DNA of 64,000 bases, taken from contig JAOPYO010000172.1 of NCBI GenBank assembly GCA_025964575.1, positions 1-64,000 of the forward strand, written 5' to 3'. A program made the position numbers and the translations under genes. Shown here piece after piece: positions 1 through 8,053 of the stretch. Every line of letters starts with the position of its first letter. Position 1 is the stretch's first letter. Under the pieces are notes generated by a model, which worked only from the letters and a program-made list of their open reading frames with translations, was not told the origin of the DNA and ran no database searches. The stretch is from Actinomycetes bacterium (GTDB lineage: Bacteria; Actinomycetota; Actinomycetes; Streptosporangiales; Streptosporangiaceae).

Positions 1-251
1 ACCTGTGCGAAATCCACCACCTCGACGGCGGCTGGAAACTCGGCACCCCCACAGACCTGCACAAACTCGCCCCCGCCTGCGGCTGGCACAACAGGTGGGT
101 CGAAGACCACGCCGACCAGATCACCCAGACCCGCGACACCCGAGGACGGGCGGTCGTGCGGATCTTGCCGCCCTGGACCACCCACCCCGACAGCACCACT
201 ACCAACCAGCGCCAGACCACCACCAGCAGCCGACAACCAGGCGCCCCCTGA
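1..251 (+). CDS. 3' end of a DUF222/13E12-type HNH endonuclease (partial)
   Basis: The frame starting at base 3 is open from the window edge to a TGA at 249-251 and is not in the ORF track because it lacks a start. It reads LCEIHHLDGGWKLGTPTDL and then a second CGWHNRW cluster. That is the Cys-x2-HH ... Cys-x2-H zinc/HNH signature found at the C-terminus of actinobacterial 13E12-repeat (DUF222) HNH proteins. A Thr/Gln-rich tail follows. The second histidine pair is H-N rather than H-H, so the active site may have drifted. Only the last 82 residues are present. The call rests on motif spacing alone; the family is known for multicopy, mobile-like occurrence in actinobacteria. Confidence 0.6.
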   Translation, partial: LCEIHHLDGGWKLGTPTDLHKLAPACGWHNRWVEDHADQITQTRDTRGRAVVRILPPWTTHPDSTTTNQRQTTTSSRQPGAP

Positions 252-324
252 TCACCCAGACGCCACCAAGCCGCCCCGCACCAGCAGCGAGGGGCGGCCC
301 GAACCCATGCCCAAAAACACCACT

Positions 325-530
325 CGCCCCGGAGCTCCTGGAAGGCCCGGACAGGCCCCGGCTGTGGGTCCATCCTCGACGAGGGGCACTGCGCCGCGAA
401 GTCGGTGGACCAGCGGTCCTGCACGAGCAACTCACCCGTCTCACCGAAGTCTCCCGCAGGTCCAGGTGAAACTGCTGCGGATGAGCGGCATCGGGCCACC
501 GGGGTGGCTGGTACCGCAAAGACCATCGGG
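325..530 (+). pseudogene. Degenerate C-terminal fragment of a DUF5753 (Scr1-type) HTH regulator
   Basis: Frame 2 reads PELLEGPDRPRLWV then REVGGPAVLHEQLTRLTEVS and stops at about 469. Frame 1 then continues VQVKLLRMSGIGPPGWL. Joined, these match the order of the DUF5753 domain of Streptomyces-type XRE regulators as I know it (LWVLLDE...LRR.VGGPAVM..QL..L.E.....VTVQVLP...GAHPG). No N-terminal HTH lies upstream, and the frame switch near 465 breaks the domain. The piece is therefore a relic. The protein signal fades into the truncated VOC gene read on the opposite strand, with a probable rearrangement junction around 530-545. Confidence 0.5.
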
Positions 531-531
531 A

Positions 532-681
532 TCACTCTGCAGGGCATGCGTTGCCGAGCTGGACCGGCACGAACGGACCCGATGGCGGACCGACCGGCAC
601 ACCGAGGATGTCGGCGAGAAACCCTGCGGACGCCGCCTTGTCGCGGACCCAGACGATGGTGTGGTTCAGCTCGACGCTCAT
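532..681 (-). pseudogene. Truncated VOC (glyoxalase/bleomycin-resistance) family protein
   Basis: The reading frame begins at ATG 681 and overlaps the stop of the upstream SnoaL-like gene as ATGA, so it was translationally coupled. It encodes MSVELNHTIVWVRDK...FLADILGV, the classic first beta-alpha-beta unit of a VOC protein, including the first metal-ligand-type His. It ends after 49 residues, where full proteins have about 115-130. The final residues (CPAE) do not continue the fold. The break coincides with the junction to the DUF5753 relic on the other strand, so a deletion probably removed the rest. A functional 49-residue protein is unlikely. Confidence 0.6.
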
Positions 682-1100
682 CGTGCTGCTGCTTGGGGAG
701 GCTGCCCCTGCGGCGGGAGTGGCGGTGGCCCGGCGATGGGGCTGAGGTGCAGCCCGGCCAGCAGCCGGCGATCGCCCTGCTGGACGGCGATGTGAGTGGT
801 GCGGAACCGGCCGTCGACGGGGTGCCCCTGGTAAGCGGCCTGCTGGGTGATGGATCCGAGCGCGATGGCGGCGGTGCCGTAGTCGCGCACCTCGACCTCT
901 TCCCAGGCCAGGGACGCGGTGACCAGTGCGCCGGTGCGGTAGCGGTCGAGCCACTGCTGCTTGTTCAGCACGAAGCCGGCCGGACCCACCAGGGCGAAGT
1001 CGTCGGTGGTCAGGGCATCGAGAACCGCGACATCGCCGCGCTGCTCAGCCTCGGCCCAGCGGCGGCCGAGCTCGCGGACCTGCTCATCGGTCGTGGGCAT
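678..1100 (-). CDS. SnoaL-like / DUF4440 nuclear transport factor 2-fold protein
   Basis: This encodes a 140-residue protein of the NTF2-like superfamily. The N-terminal helix MPTTDEQVRELGRRWAEAEQ, the DALTTDDFALVGPAG strand and the later HIAVQQGDRRLLAGLHLSPI segment are typical of DUF4440/SnoaL-like proteins. I chose ATG 1100 rather than the longer ORF start at 1130 because AAGGAGGA sits 8 nt upstream of it. The family forms a cone-shaped pocket and includes small isomerases, hydrolases and ligand-binding proteins; the substrate cannot be read here. It is divergent from a MarR gene and shares its operator region, so it is probably that regulator's target. The tail after LHLSPI is Pro/Gln-rich. 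Confidence 0.75.
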   Translation of the reverse strand: MPTTDEQVRELGRRWAEAEQRGDVAVLDALTTDDFALVGPAGFVLNKQQWLDRYRTGALVTASLAWEEVEVRDYGTAAIALGSITQQAAYQGHPVDGRFRTTHIAVQQGDRRLLAGLHLSPIAGPPPLPPQGQPPQAAAR

Positions 1101-1127
1101 GGTGGTTCCTCCTTCATCGCCGATCAA

Positions 1128-1175
1128 CACTTAGATATCTAACCGTACGATATCAAAGACTTAGATGTCTATGCA
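1128..1175. promoter_or_regulatory. Paired MarR-type operators between divergent genes
   Basis: A perfect 12-bp palindrome, TTAGATATCTAA, lies at 1131-1142. A near-copy, TTAGATGTCTAT, starts at 1161, exactly 30 bp (about three helical turns) away. Both sit in the 93-bp gap between the SnoaL-like gene and the MarR gene. MarR dimers bind 10-20 bp AT-rich palindromes, so these are the probable operators for autoregulation and control of the divergent gene. Confidence 0.65.
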
Positions 1176-1193
1176 CTGGGGTAGGCTGAAGCG

Positions 1194-1679
1194 GTGTCAA
1201 GACCTCCCGGGCCGCCGATCGGCATGATCCTCACCCGCACCGCCAAGACCGTCAGCCGCGCCTTCGACGACACCCTCGCCGCCGCCGGCGGCTCACTGCC
1301 GATCTGGCTGATCCTGCTCTCGCTGAAGACCCAGCACCTGGGCAACCAGCGCGAACTGGCCCAGGCCGTGGGCATCCAGGGCGCCACGATGACCCATCAC
1401 CTCAACGCGATGGAAACCGGCGGCCTGATCACCCGCCGTCGCGATCCCGCCAACCGCCGCGTTCACCAGGTGCAGCTCACCGACCGCGGCGAAAGCCTGT
1501 TCCAGCAACTGGCCGGCGCGGCCATCGCCCACGATCAACGGCTACGCGCGGGCCTCAGCGACGACGAACTCACCACGCTGGCACGCCTGCTCGACCGCTT
1601 GGACCACAACATCGCCGGCGCCGCACCCCACCCCGCACAGCCCACACCGGCAGACACGAACATTCCGCCACACCCATGA
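1194..1679 (+). CDS. MarR-family transcriptional regulator
   Basis: A 161-residue winged-helix repressor starting at GTG 1194. The core NQRELAQAVGIQGATMTHHLNAMETGGLITRRRDPANRRVHQVQLTDRG contains the recognition helix followed by the wing with the conserved D-x-R-x motif and the L-T-x-x-G strand end, all diagnostic of MarR. N- and C-terminal helices (FDDTLAAAG; LDRLDHNI) should form the dimer interface. A Pro-rich tail ends the protein. It is transcribed away from the SnoaL-like gene across two matching palindromes. No ligand can be inferred. The first residues (SRPPGPPIGMILTRTAKTVSRAF) resemble MarR proteins that act beside small oxidoreductases. Confidence 0.9.
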   Translation: MSRPPGPPIGMILTRTAKTVSRAFDDTLAAAGGSLPIWLILLSLKTQHLGNQRELAQAVGIQGATMTHHLNAMETGGLITRRRDPANRRVHQVQLTDRGESLFQQLAGAAIAHDQRLRAGLSDDELTTLARLLDRLDHNIAGAAPHPAQPTPADTNIPPHP

Positions 1680-1787
1680 GCACACGACTTCGACCGATCA
1701 CCGGGCCGGTCAGCGGCTACAGATGTCCACCAGCGCGGCCAATCACATCAAGCTCAAGGACTACCAGGGCTGATGGCGGCACGACCG

Positions 1788-2684
1788 CTAGGTGACGAGA
1801 CGCAGGCGGCGGTCGGCGAGCTCGATGTCGATGCGCTGTCCCCATGACAGGACCAGCCGGTCGGTCTCGATCCCGTCCCCGAAGACCACCAGCCCGTCGG
1901 TCTCGCAGACCAGTGAGAGACCGTCGCCGGCGCCGAGGTCGCCCTCAGTGAGGCCGGTGCCGGTGGCGGGCGAGGGCCAGGCCTCGCGGACGAACCACGC
2001 CAGCCTCGGCTCGGCCGGCCCCGGCAGCCGCAGGGCGCTGCCACGCTCGAGCCACACCGACCTGCACCAGCCGGTGGCGCCGGTGCCGGTCGCGACGAGT
2101 ACGCCCGACGAGGACTGGCGCTCACCGGCGCCTCCGGAGGGGGCGGTGAGACGGTAACGCGCCGACTGGTGGGTGGGGTGGCCGAGGAAGACCTCGTTGA
2201 GCGCGGTCAGCTCGCGCCCGTCGTCGACGCGGGCCCGGACCATCACCCGCGAGTCGTACGATCCCGTACCTCTTGCCGTCGTGGCGAGCAGCTCGGCGCA
2301 GGCCTCGACGGGATGCGGCACGAGCTGCCCCGGATTGCGGCCGGGGTCGGGATTGAGGCCGATCACCGGCTGGTCGCCGAGGTATTTCGCGACGTTGGCG
2401 ACCAGTCCGTCCTGGCCGACGATGACGACGATGTCTCCGGGGGCGAAGAGGAAGCGGTCCAGGTCCGTGCGCTCCACCGCTCCGCGTCGCCAGTCGATCG
2501 GGGTGGCGGCGGCCACCGCCGCCAGCGCCCGCGCCTGGGCGTGGTGCCGGGTCAGCACCTCCTCGAGATCACGATCCCGGCTGCGCAGATAGAACTCCGC
2601 CTGCTGCCGGGTTCCGTGCCGAGCGAGCAGCTCGTCGTATTCGGTGCGCCGGTGGACCAGCACGATCCTCGGGGCGAGCGTCAT
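1788..2684 (-). CDS. Divergent NAD(+) kinase-like protein
   Basis: This 298-residue protein has the layout of the ATP-NAD kinase fold. The second-domain NE motif is at 163-164 (ALNEVFLGH), and [13 protein letters not shown] matches the NAD-kinase S-T-P-T-G-S-T-A loop. [13 protein letters not shown] fits the G-x-N-P-D-P region of non-canonical family members. The catalytic GGDGT motif reads GQDGL at 90-94: the Asp is kept, but the second Gly and the Thr are lost. NAD kinase activity is therefore uncertain, and it may phosphorylate something else or only bind nucleotide. ATG 2684 overlaps the stop of the upstream SPFH gene (ATGA), so the two are translationally coupled. Confidence 0.75.
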   Translation of the reverse strand: MTLAPRIVLVHRRTEYDELLARHGTRQQAEFYLRSRDRDLEEVLTRHHAQARALAAVAAATPIDWRRGAVERTDLDRFLFAPGDIVVIVGQDGLVANVAKYLGDQPVIGLNPDPGRNPGQLVPHPVEACAELLATTARGTGSYDSRVMVRARVDDGRELTALNEVFLGHPTHQSARYRLTAPSGGAGERQSSSGVLVATGTGATGWCRSVWLERGSALRLPGPAEPRLAWFVREAWPSPATGTGLTEGDLGAGDGLSLVCETDGLVVFGDGIETDRLVLSWGQRIDIELADRRLRLVT

Positions 2685-3685
2685 TCCTGGTCCGGAGCCG
2701 TGAGCCGTCCGAGCGCCGTCGTGATCAGGTCAGGCGAGACGTTGAGCTGGCCGATCTTCGGTAGCTGACCGGCGATCGCCTGCGCGGCGAGGGCGAGGAC
2801 CAGCGCGGGCGCCACGTCCTGGTAGGCGGTCAGCTTCGCGGCCGTGGCGTCGGCCTCGGCCGCCCCGGACAGCCGACGCGCATCGGCCCGCACAGCGGCC
2901 AGCAGGCGCTCCCGCTCGGCTTTGGCCTCGACCTCGATCCATGCGGCGGCCGCCGCCTCCTCGGATCTCCGGCGCTCGTTCTGGCCGCGCTGGGCGACCA
3001 GGTTCTCCTCACGGTGGGCGAGCTCGATCTGGTTCTGCATCTCGTTCTCGGCGATTGCCCGCTCTCGCTCGACGGCGAGCGCTCGCCTCTCGTACGTGGC
3101 CCGGTCCGCCTCCTGCTGGATCTGTTCCCGCGCCGGGGTCTGCAGCGCCCGCTCGACCTCGGACTCCGGCCGGATCGCCACGACCCGTACGCCCACCACC
3201 GTGAGACCGGTGTCGTCCAGCCGGGAGTCGCCGCCCAGCCCCGCGGCCACGTCCTCCCGCACGGCGACCGGTCCGCCGACGATCGCCTCTCGCAGATCCA
3301 GCCGGGCGATCACAGTGACCGCGTGCTGCTGGGCGATCTCGGTGAGCATCGAGGCGACCTGGTCGAGCGGCGCCGACCGCCACTGGCCGCTGTCGGGGTG
3401 GATCGCGAAGTCGATCCGCTGGACGGCCAGTGCAGGGTCACTGATCCGATAGGTCACTGTGGCCTGCACGCTCACGTCCTGGAAGTCGACGGTCCGGGCG
3501 TGGAACAGCATCGGCAGCTCCCGGTCGTCGACCGGGACCTCGCTGATCACCGCCGCCAGTGGACGGAACCAGAAGGAGATCCCGACACCCTCGTGTGCGG
3601 GTCGTCCCCGCCGCAAATGCCGGATATACGTCGTCGGAGCACCGCGCAGGTGCCGAAGCAGCGGTCTGGTGTGGATGTCCGCCAT
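2681..3685 (-). CDS. SPFH (band 7/stomatin-prohibitin-flotillin) domain protein
   Basis: A 334-residue protein starting at ATG 3685, with GGGAGG 7 nt upstream. Residues about 25-200 form the SPFH domain ([39 protein letters not shown]). A long charged coiled coil from about 200 to 285 ([24 protein letters not shown]) follows, then an Ala-rich helical tail. There is no N-terminal membrane segment, unlike stomatins and HflK/C, so it may be cytosolic or peripheral. SPFH proteins assemble into membrane-microdomain scaffolds. The stop overlaps the start of the NAD-kinase-like gene, forming a two-gene unit under a dyad at 3733-3753. I did not recognise a described system with this pair. Confidence 0.85.
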   Translation of the reverse strand: MADIHTRPLLRHLRGAPTTYIRHLRRGRPAHEGVGISFWFRPLAAVISEVPVDDRELPMLFHARTVDFQDVSVQATVTYRISDPALAVQRIDFAIHPDSGQWRSAPLDQVASMLTEIAQQHAVTVIARLDLREAIVGGPVAVREDVAAGLGGDSRLDDTGLTVVGVRVVAIRPESEVERALQTPAREQIQQEADRATYERRALAVERERAIAENEMQNQIELAHREENLVAQRGQNERRRSEEAAAAAWIEVEAKAERERLLAAVRADARRLSGAAEADATAAKLTAYQDVAPALVLALAAQAIAGQLPKIGQLNVSPDLITTALGRLTAPDQE

Positions 3686-3732
3686 CAGTGCCTCCCAGCA
3701 ATCGTCACCGCGACGATAACGAGGACGGCGAG

Positions 3733-3753
3733 TTATTGTCAATATGAGAATAA
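3733..3753. promoter_or_regulatory. 21-bp near-perfect dyad upstream of the SPFH operon
   Basis: TTATTGTCA, a 3-bp spacer, then TGAGAATAA: the arms match at 8 of 9 positions. The element is strikingly AT-rich within high-GC DNA. It lies 48 bp upstream of the SPFH start on the minus strand and about 160 bp upstream of the divergent LAL regulator. Its size and 9-3-9 geometry suit a dimeric repressor; Fur/Zur-like is possible but not shown. Confidence 0.5.
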
Positions 3754-3773
3754 GTGGGAATACTCAATCCCAC
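3754..3773. promoter_or_regulatory. Inverted repeat GTGGGA-N8-TCCCAC
   Basis: Perfect 6-bp arms, GTGGGA and TCCCAC, separated by 8 bp, immediately next to the 21-bp dyad. It may be a second operator for the divergent promoters of the SPFH operon and the LAL regulator, or a small hairpin in the leader. Confidence 0.35.
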
Positions 3774-3912
3774 ATGCCGCATCAGGCGCAGACACCCGAT
3801 GGACCGAGCATGTGACACAACGGATATGTAAAGTGAACCCCGCAGTCCTCATGAAACTCAGCGCGACACGGGACCATGACTTGTCGACAGCGCATCTCTG
3901 TGGGGTGTGGGC

Positions 3913-6795
3913 ATGAATGGGCCTCCGAGCGGTAGTCCCCGGCTGATCGGGCGTCATGACGCCCTGCGCATCGTCGCGGAGGCACTCGACGGCGCAGCGG
4001 ACGGAACATTCCGGTTCGTCGGTCTGGTCGGAGAGCCCGGGGCCGGCAAGACCCGGCTGCTCGCAGAACTGGCCGCCGAGGCGGGCCGGCGGAAATTCGC
4101 CACCCTCTGGGGCCGTGCGGCGGAGTTCGAGCAGCAGATGCCGTTCGGCGTCATCGTCGACGCGCTCGACGACCATCTGGAGGCCGCCTTCCCCGGCGAC
4201 CTCGGGGAGGTGCCGACCGGGCTACTCGGGGCCGTGTTCCCCTCGCTGTCCAGCGATCCGGCCGACGGCCCCGGAACGGACCTGACCGGGCTGGGCCGCT
4301 ACAAGCTCTACCGGGCGGTCCGCCTGCTGCTCGACCGGCTGGCGGCACCGTCCGGGCTGGCGCTGATCCTGGACGACGTGCACTGGGCCGATGACAGCTC
4401 CATCGAGCTCCTCGACCATCTGGTCCGGCACCCCCCGGGCGGCCGGGTGCTGGTCGCCGCCGCCTACCGGCCCGCGCAGGCGTCACCCCGGTTGGCCACG
4501 CTCGTCGACACCGCGGCCGCCCATGGCCGCCGGGTCATGGTGGGCCCGCTCACCTCGGACGAGGTCCGGGAGTTCCTCGGCCCGCAGGTGAGCCGGGCGC
4601 AATGTCAGGAGCTGTACGAGGCCAGCGGCGGCAACCCCTTCTATCTGGAGGCGCTGGCCCGGATGGGTGGCCCGGCGAAGCCGGCCTCGGCAGGTGAGGA
4701 CGAGAGCCAGCTGCCCTCGGCGGTCCGGGCGGCCCTGCAGATGGAACTGACCGGCATGTCCCCCACCGCGCTGCTGGTGGCCCAGGCGGCGGCGGTCGCC
4801 GCCGACGAGTTCGAACCGGCGCTGGTCGCGGTGGCCGCAGAGGTGTCGGAGAGTGCGGCGCTGAAGGCGCTCGACGAGATGGCCGCGCGAGATGTCGTAC
4901 GGGCGGCGACGGCGGGCCGGTTCCGGTTCCGGCATCCGCTGGTCCGGCATGCCGCCTACAGCTCCGCCGCGGCCGGCTGGCGGCTGGGCGTGCACGGCCG
5001 GATCGCCGCGCATCTGTCCGAGGTCGGGGCCCCCGCGGTCGTACGCGCCCGCCATGTGGAACGGTCTGGCCGCTTCGGCGACGAGGCGGCCATCACCACC
5101 CTGACCGACGCGGCCCGTGCCGTCGCCGCGCAGGCCCCGGCCACCGCCACCCACTGGTTGAAAGCGGCGCTGCGGCTGGTGCCCGAAAGCGAAACCGAAG
5201 CCCAGTTGGGACTGCTGCTGGAGTTGGCCCGATCGCAGACGGTCAGCGGGCTGCTGCTCGAGGGACGGGACACCGCCCACAGGGCACTGCGGTTGCTGCC
5301 GGCCGATGACCACTACCGGCGGGCCCGGGCGGTGCGGTTCTGCGCCATGATCGAGCGGCTGCTGGACCGTCCCCAGGAGGGCCGGGCGCTGCTGCTCGCC
5401 GAGTTGCGCCAGATGCCCGATCGGCAGTCGGCCGCCGCGGTGATGTTGCGGCTGCGGCTGGTCGCGGAGAGCCTCATGAGGGTCGATTTCCGGGCGGCCC
5501 AAGCCGTGCTGGACCTGGTGCCGGGCGACTCCGAGGGCTGGGAACCGTCGCTGCCGCTCGCGGTGGCGGCGCTGCGTCCCATGCCCGCCTACGCCGCCGG
5601 ACGCATCCCGGAGGCCATCCGCCATCTCGAGACGGCCGACCTGCTGTTCGGCGACGCCCCCGACGAACATCTCGCCGGGTGGATGGACTCCATCACCTGG
5701 CTGTGTTGGACCGAGCTGTTCATGGGCCGTTACGACAGCGTGCTCCAGCGGTTCGACCGGGTGCTGGCGGTGGCGCGCTCCACCGGGCAGAGCTACATCG
5801 TGACCTCCATGCTGTCCGGCCAGGCCAGGGCGTACGCCAAGCTCGGCCGCCTCGATGAAGCGGCGGCCTCGGCCGAGGAGGCCGCGGACGTGGCACGACT
5901 GCTGAATTCCGGCCAGTCATTGGCCATGGCGCTCTCAGCTCAGAGCCTGATCGCCGGTTGGTCCGGCGACCATGACACCGCCGTGAGCTTGGGTGAGCAG
6001 GCCGTGCAGAGCGGTGGCGGGCTCGGGGAATGGGGGGGCGCGCAGGCCCGGTACGCCAGGGCGATGGCGCTGATCAGCGCCGGTCGGCTGGACGAGGGCG
6101 CCGAGGCGGCACTGGAGGCCTGCGACGGTTTCGAATCACCACTGCTCGACCAGAGCAGCCTGCTGTCCTGCTGCGAGACCATGGCGCAGGTCGCGGCGGC
6201 GCGCGATCGGCCCACCGAGGCCGCCGTCTGGGCGGATCGCGCCGTCGAGCTCGCCCATCCCGAACTGCCGGGCAACGTGGCGCTGACGCTGCTGTCCCGC
6301 GCGCATGCGCTGCGCGGCTCCGACCCGGCCGCCGCCGCCGAGCACGCTCAGGCGGCCGCCGAGATGTTCGCCACCGCCGACCAGCGGCTCGATGCCGGGC
6401 GCGCCCGGCTCTGCGCGGGCACCGCCTTCGCCGAGGCCGACGACCGCGGCCGGGCGCTCGACGAACTGCGTGCGGCCGCCGAGTTCTTCGAAGAGTGCGG
6501 CGCGCGCACCCTGCACGCGCACGTGGTCCGTGCACAGCGCAAGCTCGGGGTCAGGGTTCCTGCCAAGGGCGGGCGGAGCCGGAGCAACGGTTCGCACGGG
6601 CTGTCCCGCCGGGAGCTGGAGGTGGCCATGCTCGTCATCGAGGGCTACACCAACCAGCAGATCGCCGAGAAACTCGTCCTCAGCATCCGGACCGTGGAGA
6701 CCCACCTCTCCCATGTCTTCACCAAGCTCGGGGTCACCTCCCGGGTCAATCTGGTGAAGGCGCTCACCGCGGAAGACCCTCCCGCCGACAAGTGA
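3913..6795 (+). CDS. LAL-family (large ATP-binding LuxR) transcriptional regulator
   Basis: A 960-residue regulator. The N-terminal STAND-type ATPase carries Walker A GEPGAGKT near residue 40 and a Walker B-like LILDDVHWAD near 155. A long helical, TPR-like middle follows (repeats of the type LGRLDEAAASAEEAADVA). The C-terminus is a LuxR HTH: LSRRELEVAMLVIEGYTNQQIAEKL, then IRTVETHLSHVFTKLGV. LAL proteins activate secondary metabolism or degradative operons in response to a ligand and ATP. The ORF track opens at GTG 3907; I prefer ATG 3913, which has GGGGTG 6 nt upstream. It points toward the hydrolase and GMC oxidoreductase genes, which are its likely targets. Confidence 0.9.
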   Translation: MNGPPSGSPRLIGRHDALRIVAEALDGAADGTFRFVGLVGEPGAGKTRLLAELAAEAGRRKFATLWGRAAEFEQQMPFGVIVDALDDHLEAAFPGDLGEVPTGLLGAVFPSLSSDPADGPGTDLTGLGRYKLYRAVRLLLDRLAAPSGLALILDDVHWADDSSIELLDHLVRHPPGGRVLVAAAYRPAQASPRLATLVDTAAAHGRRVMVGPLTSDEVREFLGPQVSRAQCQELYEASGGNPFYLEALARMGGPAKPASAGEDESQLPSAVRAALQMELTGMSPTALLVAQAAAVAADEFEPALVAVAAEVSESAALKALDEMAARDVVRAATAGRFRFRHPLVRHAAYSSAAAGWRLGVHGRIAAHLSEVGAPAVVRARHVERSGRFGDEAAITTLTDAARAVAAQAPATATHWLKAALRLVPESETEAQLGLLLELARSQTVSGLLLEGRDTAHRALRLLPADDHYRRARAVRFCAMIERLLDRPQEGRALLLAELRQMPDRQSAAAVMLRLRLVAESLMRVDFRAAQAVLDLVPGDSEGWEPSLPLAVAALRPMPAYAAGRIPEAIRHLETADLLFGDAPDEHLAGWMDSITWLCWTELFMGRYDSVLQRFDRVLAVARSTGQSYIVTSMLSGQARAYAKLGRLDEAAASAEEAADVARLLNSGQSLAMALSAQSLIAGWSGDHDTAVSLGEQAVQSGGGLGEWGGAQARYARAMALISAGRLDEGAEAALEACDGFESPLLDQSSLLSCCETMAQVAAARDRPTEAAVWADRAVELAHPELPGNVALTLLSRAHALRGSDPAAAAEHAQAAAEMFATADQRLDAGRARLCAGTAFAEADDRGRALDELRAAAEFFEECGARTLHAHVVRAQRKLGVRVPAKGGRSRSNGSHGLSRRELEVAMLVIEGYTNQQIAEKLVLSIRTVETHLSHVFTKLGVTSRVNLVKALTAEDPPADK

Positions 6796-6951
6796 GCGGC
6801 CGCGCGGTGAAGTCTGCGCCACCACTGAGGAAACCGGCCGACCTGTCACCACGGTCTAAGGGAACACAGGCCAGAAGTCAGGGTTTACCCCGATGTCCCG
6901 TGCGTGCCCTAGCTCGCATAGTTGATCCACGCTCCCCGAGAGGACAGACAG

Positions 6952-8052
6952 ATGGTAGGCCGGATCCCGCGCTACACGCTTGAGGGCGTGCCCGACGCAG
7001 AGATGTCCGAGCGTCTGTTCGCCACCGAGGACGGCTTGGGCCTGAGCCTCACCCGGTTCCATCGCGCCGACTGCGACGACGTCGTGCTGCTGATCCACGG
7101 GCTGACGCTGTCCCGGGACATGTTCATCATGCCGGAACACACCAACCTGGTGTCCTTCCTGCTGGACCAGGGTTTCACCGATGTCTGGGCCCTGGACTTC
7201 CGGATGAGCAACCGCTTCCCGTACGACATGGAGACCCACCGCTACACGATGGACGACGTCGCGCTCTTCGATCACCCTGCCGCGCTGCGCGCGCTGCGGG
7301 AGGTCGTCGGTGACCGGCGAGTGCATGTCATCGCGCACTGCCTCGGGTCGGTGTCGTTCATGATGAGCCTGTTCGGCGGCGCCGTCGACGACGTCACCAG
7401 CGTGATCTCCAACAGCGTCGCGCTGACCCCACGGTTGTCCCCCTGGGCGCGCCGCAAGCTGACGTTCGCCCCCGAGCTGTCGGAGTACGTGCTCGGGATG
7501 CCGGTGCTGGACCCGCGGTTCGGTGAGGCACCCTGGTTCACTCGCCGCAGCCTGTTCGCCCGCGGGGTGTCGCTGTTCCACCGCGAATGCGACAACAGCG
7601 CCTGCCACATGCTGAGCTTCATGTGGGGCAGCGGCAAACCCGCGATGTTCGGCCACGACACCCTGGACCCGGTCACCCACGAGCGGATGGCCGATCTGTG
7701 CGGCCCCTGCGGCGTGCACTACTACCGGCACCTCCGCAAGATGGTGGAGGCCGGCCGGATCGTGAAGTACGACGCCACCAACCCCCGGCTGCCCGGCGAC
7801 TTCCTCGCGAACGCGGCCGACATGGCCACCCCGATCCTGTTCCTGACCGGCGACCGCAACCACGTCTTCACCGACTCCAACGTCGTCTGCCACCAGTTGC
7901 TGGAGGAGGCCGCCCCCGGCCTGCACACGCTGGAGATCCTGCCCGGGTACGGGCACGTGGACCCCTTCATGGGCATCAACTCCCACCGCGATGTCTTCCC
8001 CAGGATGGTGGCCTTCCTGAAGGAACACAGCCCCAAGCGACAGGCGGCCTGA
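6952..8052 (+). CDS. Alpha/beta hydrolase with a Cys at the nucleophile position
   Basis: A 366-residue alpha/beta hydrolase. The start is ATG 6952, with AGAGGA about 7 nt upstream; the ORF-track start at 6922 has no such site. Visible are the oxyanion strand VVLLIHG, the nucleophile elbow VIAHCLGS (C130 where most family members have Ser), the acid loop LTGDRNH (D301) and the His loop GYGHVDPF (H335). A Cys-Asp-His triad recalls dienelactone hydrolases. The GMC oxidoreductase starts 1 bp after its stop, so they form an operon. In some actinobacteria GMC oxidoreductase and such a hydrolase are, to my knowledge, fused in one chain, which supports a shared pathway on a sterol- or lipid-like substrate. 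Confidence 0.85.
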   Translation: MVGRIPRYTLEGVPDAEMSERLFATEDGLGLSLTRFHRADCDDVVLLIHGLTLSRDMFIMPEHTNLVSFLLDQGFTDVWALDFRMSNRFPYDMETHRYTMDDVALFDHPAALRALREVVGDRRVHVIAHCLGSVSFMMSLFGGAVDDVTSVISNSVALTPRLSPWARRKLTFAPELSEYVLGMPVLDPRFGEAPWFTRRSLFARGVSLFHRECDNSACHMLSFMWGSGKPAMFGHDTLDPVTHERMADLCGPCGVHYYRHLRKMVEAGRIVKYDATNPRLPGDFLANAADMATPILFLTGDRNHVFTDSNVVCHQLLEEAAPGLHTLEILPGYGHVDPFMGINSHRDVFPRMVAFLKEHSPKRQAA

Positions 8053-8053
8053 C

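Noticed and set aside
5-469. 154-aa plus-strand ORF at the window start
   Set aside because: Its first part is an out-of-frame Arg/Pro-rich shadow of the HNH tail. Only its last 45 codons match DUF5753 and are reported as a relic.
405-1142. 245-aa plus-strand ORF
   Set aside because: Antisense shadow of the SnoaL-like and VOC genes; no start signal or family pattern.
1723-1773. Short ATG frame ending SAANHIKLKDYQG
   Set aside because: Only 16 codons, no RBS, no recognisable family; probably chance.
4483-5670. 395-aa minus-strand ORF inside the LAL gene
   Set aside because: Low-complexity Gly/Arg/Gln translation opposite a well-supported regulator; a GC-rich shadow.
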